Positions 5,701 to 5,780 of a DNA stretch of 5,780 nt are shown piece by piece. A model generated the notes under the pieces. That model had not been told where the DNA came from. It did not search any database and saw only the letters and a list, made by a program, of their open reading frames with translations. Each line of letters opens with the position of its first letter. The stretch's first letter is position 1. This DNA is from Candidatus Diapherotrites archaeon CG08_land_8_20_14_0_20_34_12. GTDB taxonomy: Archaea > Iainarchaeota > Iainarchaeia > Iainarchaeales > 0-14-0-20-34-12. The stretch spans positions 1-5,780 of the forward strand of contig PEXL01000039.1 in the NCBI GenBank assembly GCA_002779065.1. The letters run 5' to 3'. Made by a program: the position numbers and the translations under genes.

Positions 5701-5739
5701 CATCCTCCACACCCTAAAGGGTGTGGGTTCCCCTTTAGG
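5698..5739 (-). mobile_element. Hairpin resembling the right end of an IS200/IS605 (tnpB) element
   Basis: After TGACATCCT there is a perfect 9-bp stem (5707-5715 with 5718-5726) around an AA loop, then GTTCCCC. On the minus strand this reads GGGGAAC, stem, GGAGGATGTCA, closely resembling right ends of IS200/IS605 elements that carry tnpB. An element would then extend rightward beyond the window, with its gene on the minus strand. CCTAAAGGG (5713-5721) can alternatively pair with CCCTTTAGG (5731-5739), giving a competing 9-bp hairpin. No transposase is visible in the remaining 40 bases. The hairpin is certain; the element identity is inferred from remembered similarity. Confidence 0.5.
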
Positions 5740-5780
5740 CTGCATATTCCATTAGTGTCTTTTGATGAATGTCATTTTGA

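Noticed and set aside
5763..5768. TGATGA, a possible C box of a C/D-box guide RNA
   Set aside because: No matching D box (CTGA) or second box pair can be seen before the window ends, and a lone 6-mer is uninformative.

Overview
The window looks like a chromosomal segment of an AT-rich archaeon. The evidence is an archaeal-type oligosaccharyltransferase (STT3/AglB family), a GPT-type polyprenyl-phosphate GlcNAc-1-phosphate transferase, TATA-box promoters with A-rich BRE-like sequence, GGTGA-type Shine-Dalgarno sites, and heavy use of AGG/AGA for arginine. The divergent OST motifs and the polyamine gene pair would suit a DPANN-type lineage, but the lineage is inference and cannot be settled from this sequence alone.

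Layout: positions 1-600 hold no convincing protein gene. They carry a composite hairpin at the left edge (37-83), a dense nest of inverted repeats with mutually exclusive pairings (about 129-277), another inverted repeat (342-405), a 9-bp-period tandem repeat and a TATA promoter. Four plus-strand genes follow. They are a small AdoMet decarboxylase-family protein (667-1026), an AdoMet decarboxylase-like/spermidine synthase fusion (1153-2439), an STT3/AglB oligosaccharyltransferase (2537-4624) and a GPT-family sugar-phosphate transferase (4699-5700). The gaps between genes are short (74-126 bases), and most contain their own TATA box. The genes are therefore probably transcribed as several units rather than one tight operon. 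The last 80 bases begin with a hairpin of the same design as the left-edge one.

Functionally there are two modules. The first two genes form a polyamine module: pyruvoyl-dependent decarboxylation followed by aminopropyl transfer. It is unusual in having two decarboxylase-family domains. Both keep the Ser/His/Cys catalytic positions, and both lack the usual Glu before the pyruvoyl-forming Ser. The second pair forms a protein N-glycosylation module: GPT starts the lipid-linked glycan and STT3 moves the finished glycan to protein. The STT3 carries a WWNEG variant of the WWDYG signature.

Most worth a second look are the decarboxylase pair, the variant OST catalytic motifs, the two matching edge hairpins (which resemble IS200/IS605 right ends read on the minus strand, the right one sharing the GPT stop codon), and the structured 129-277 region.
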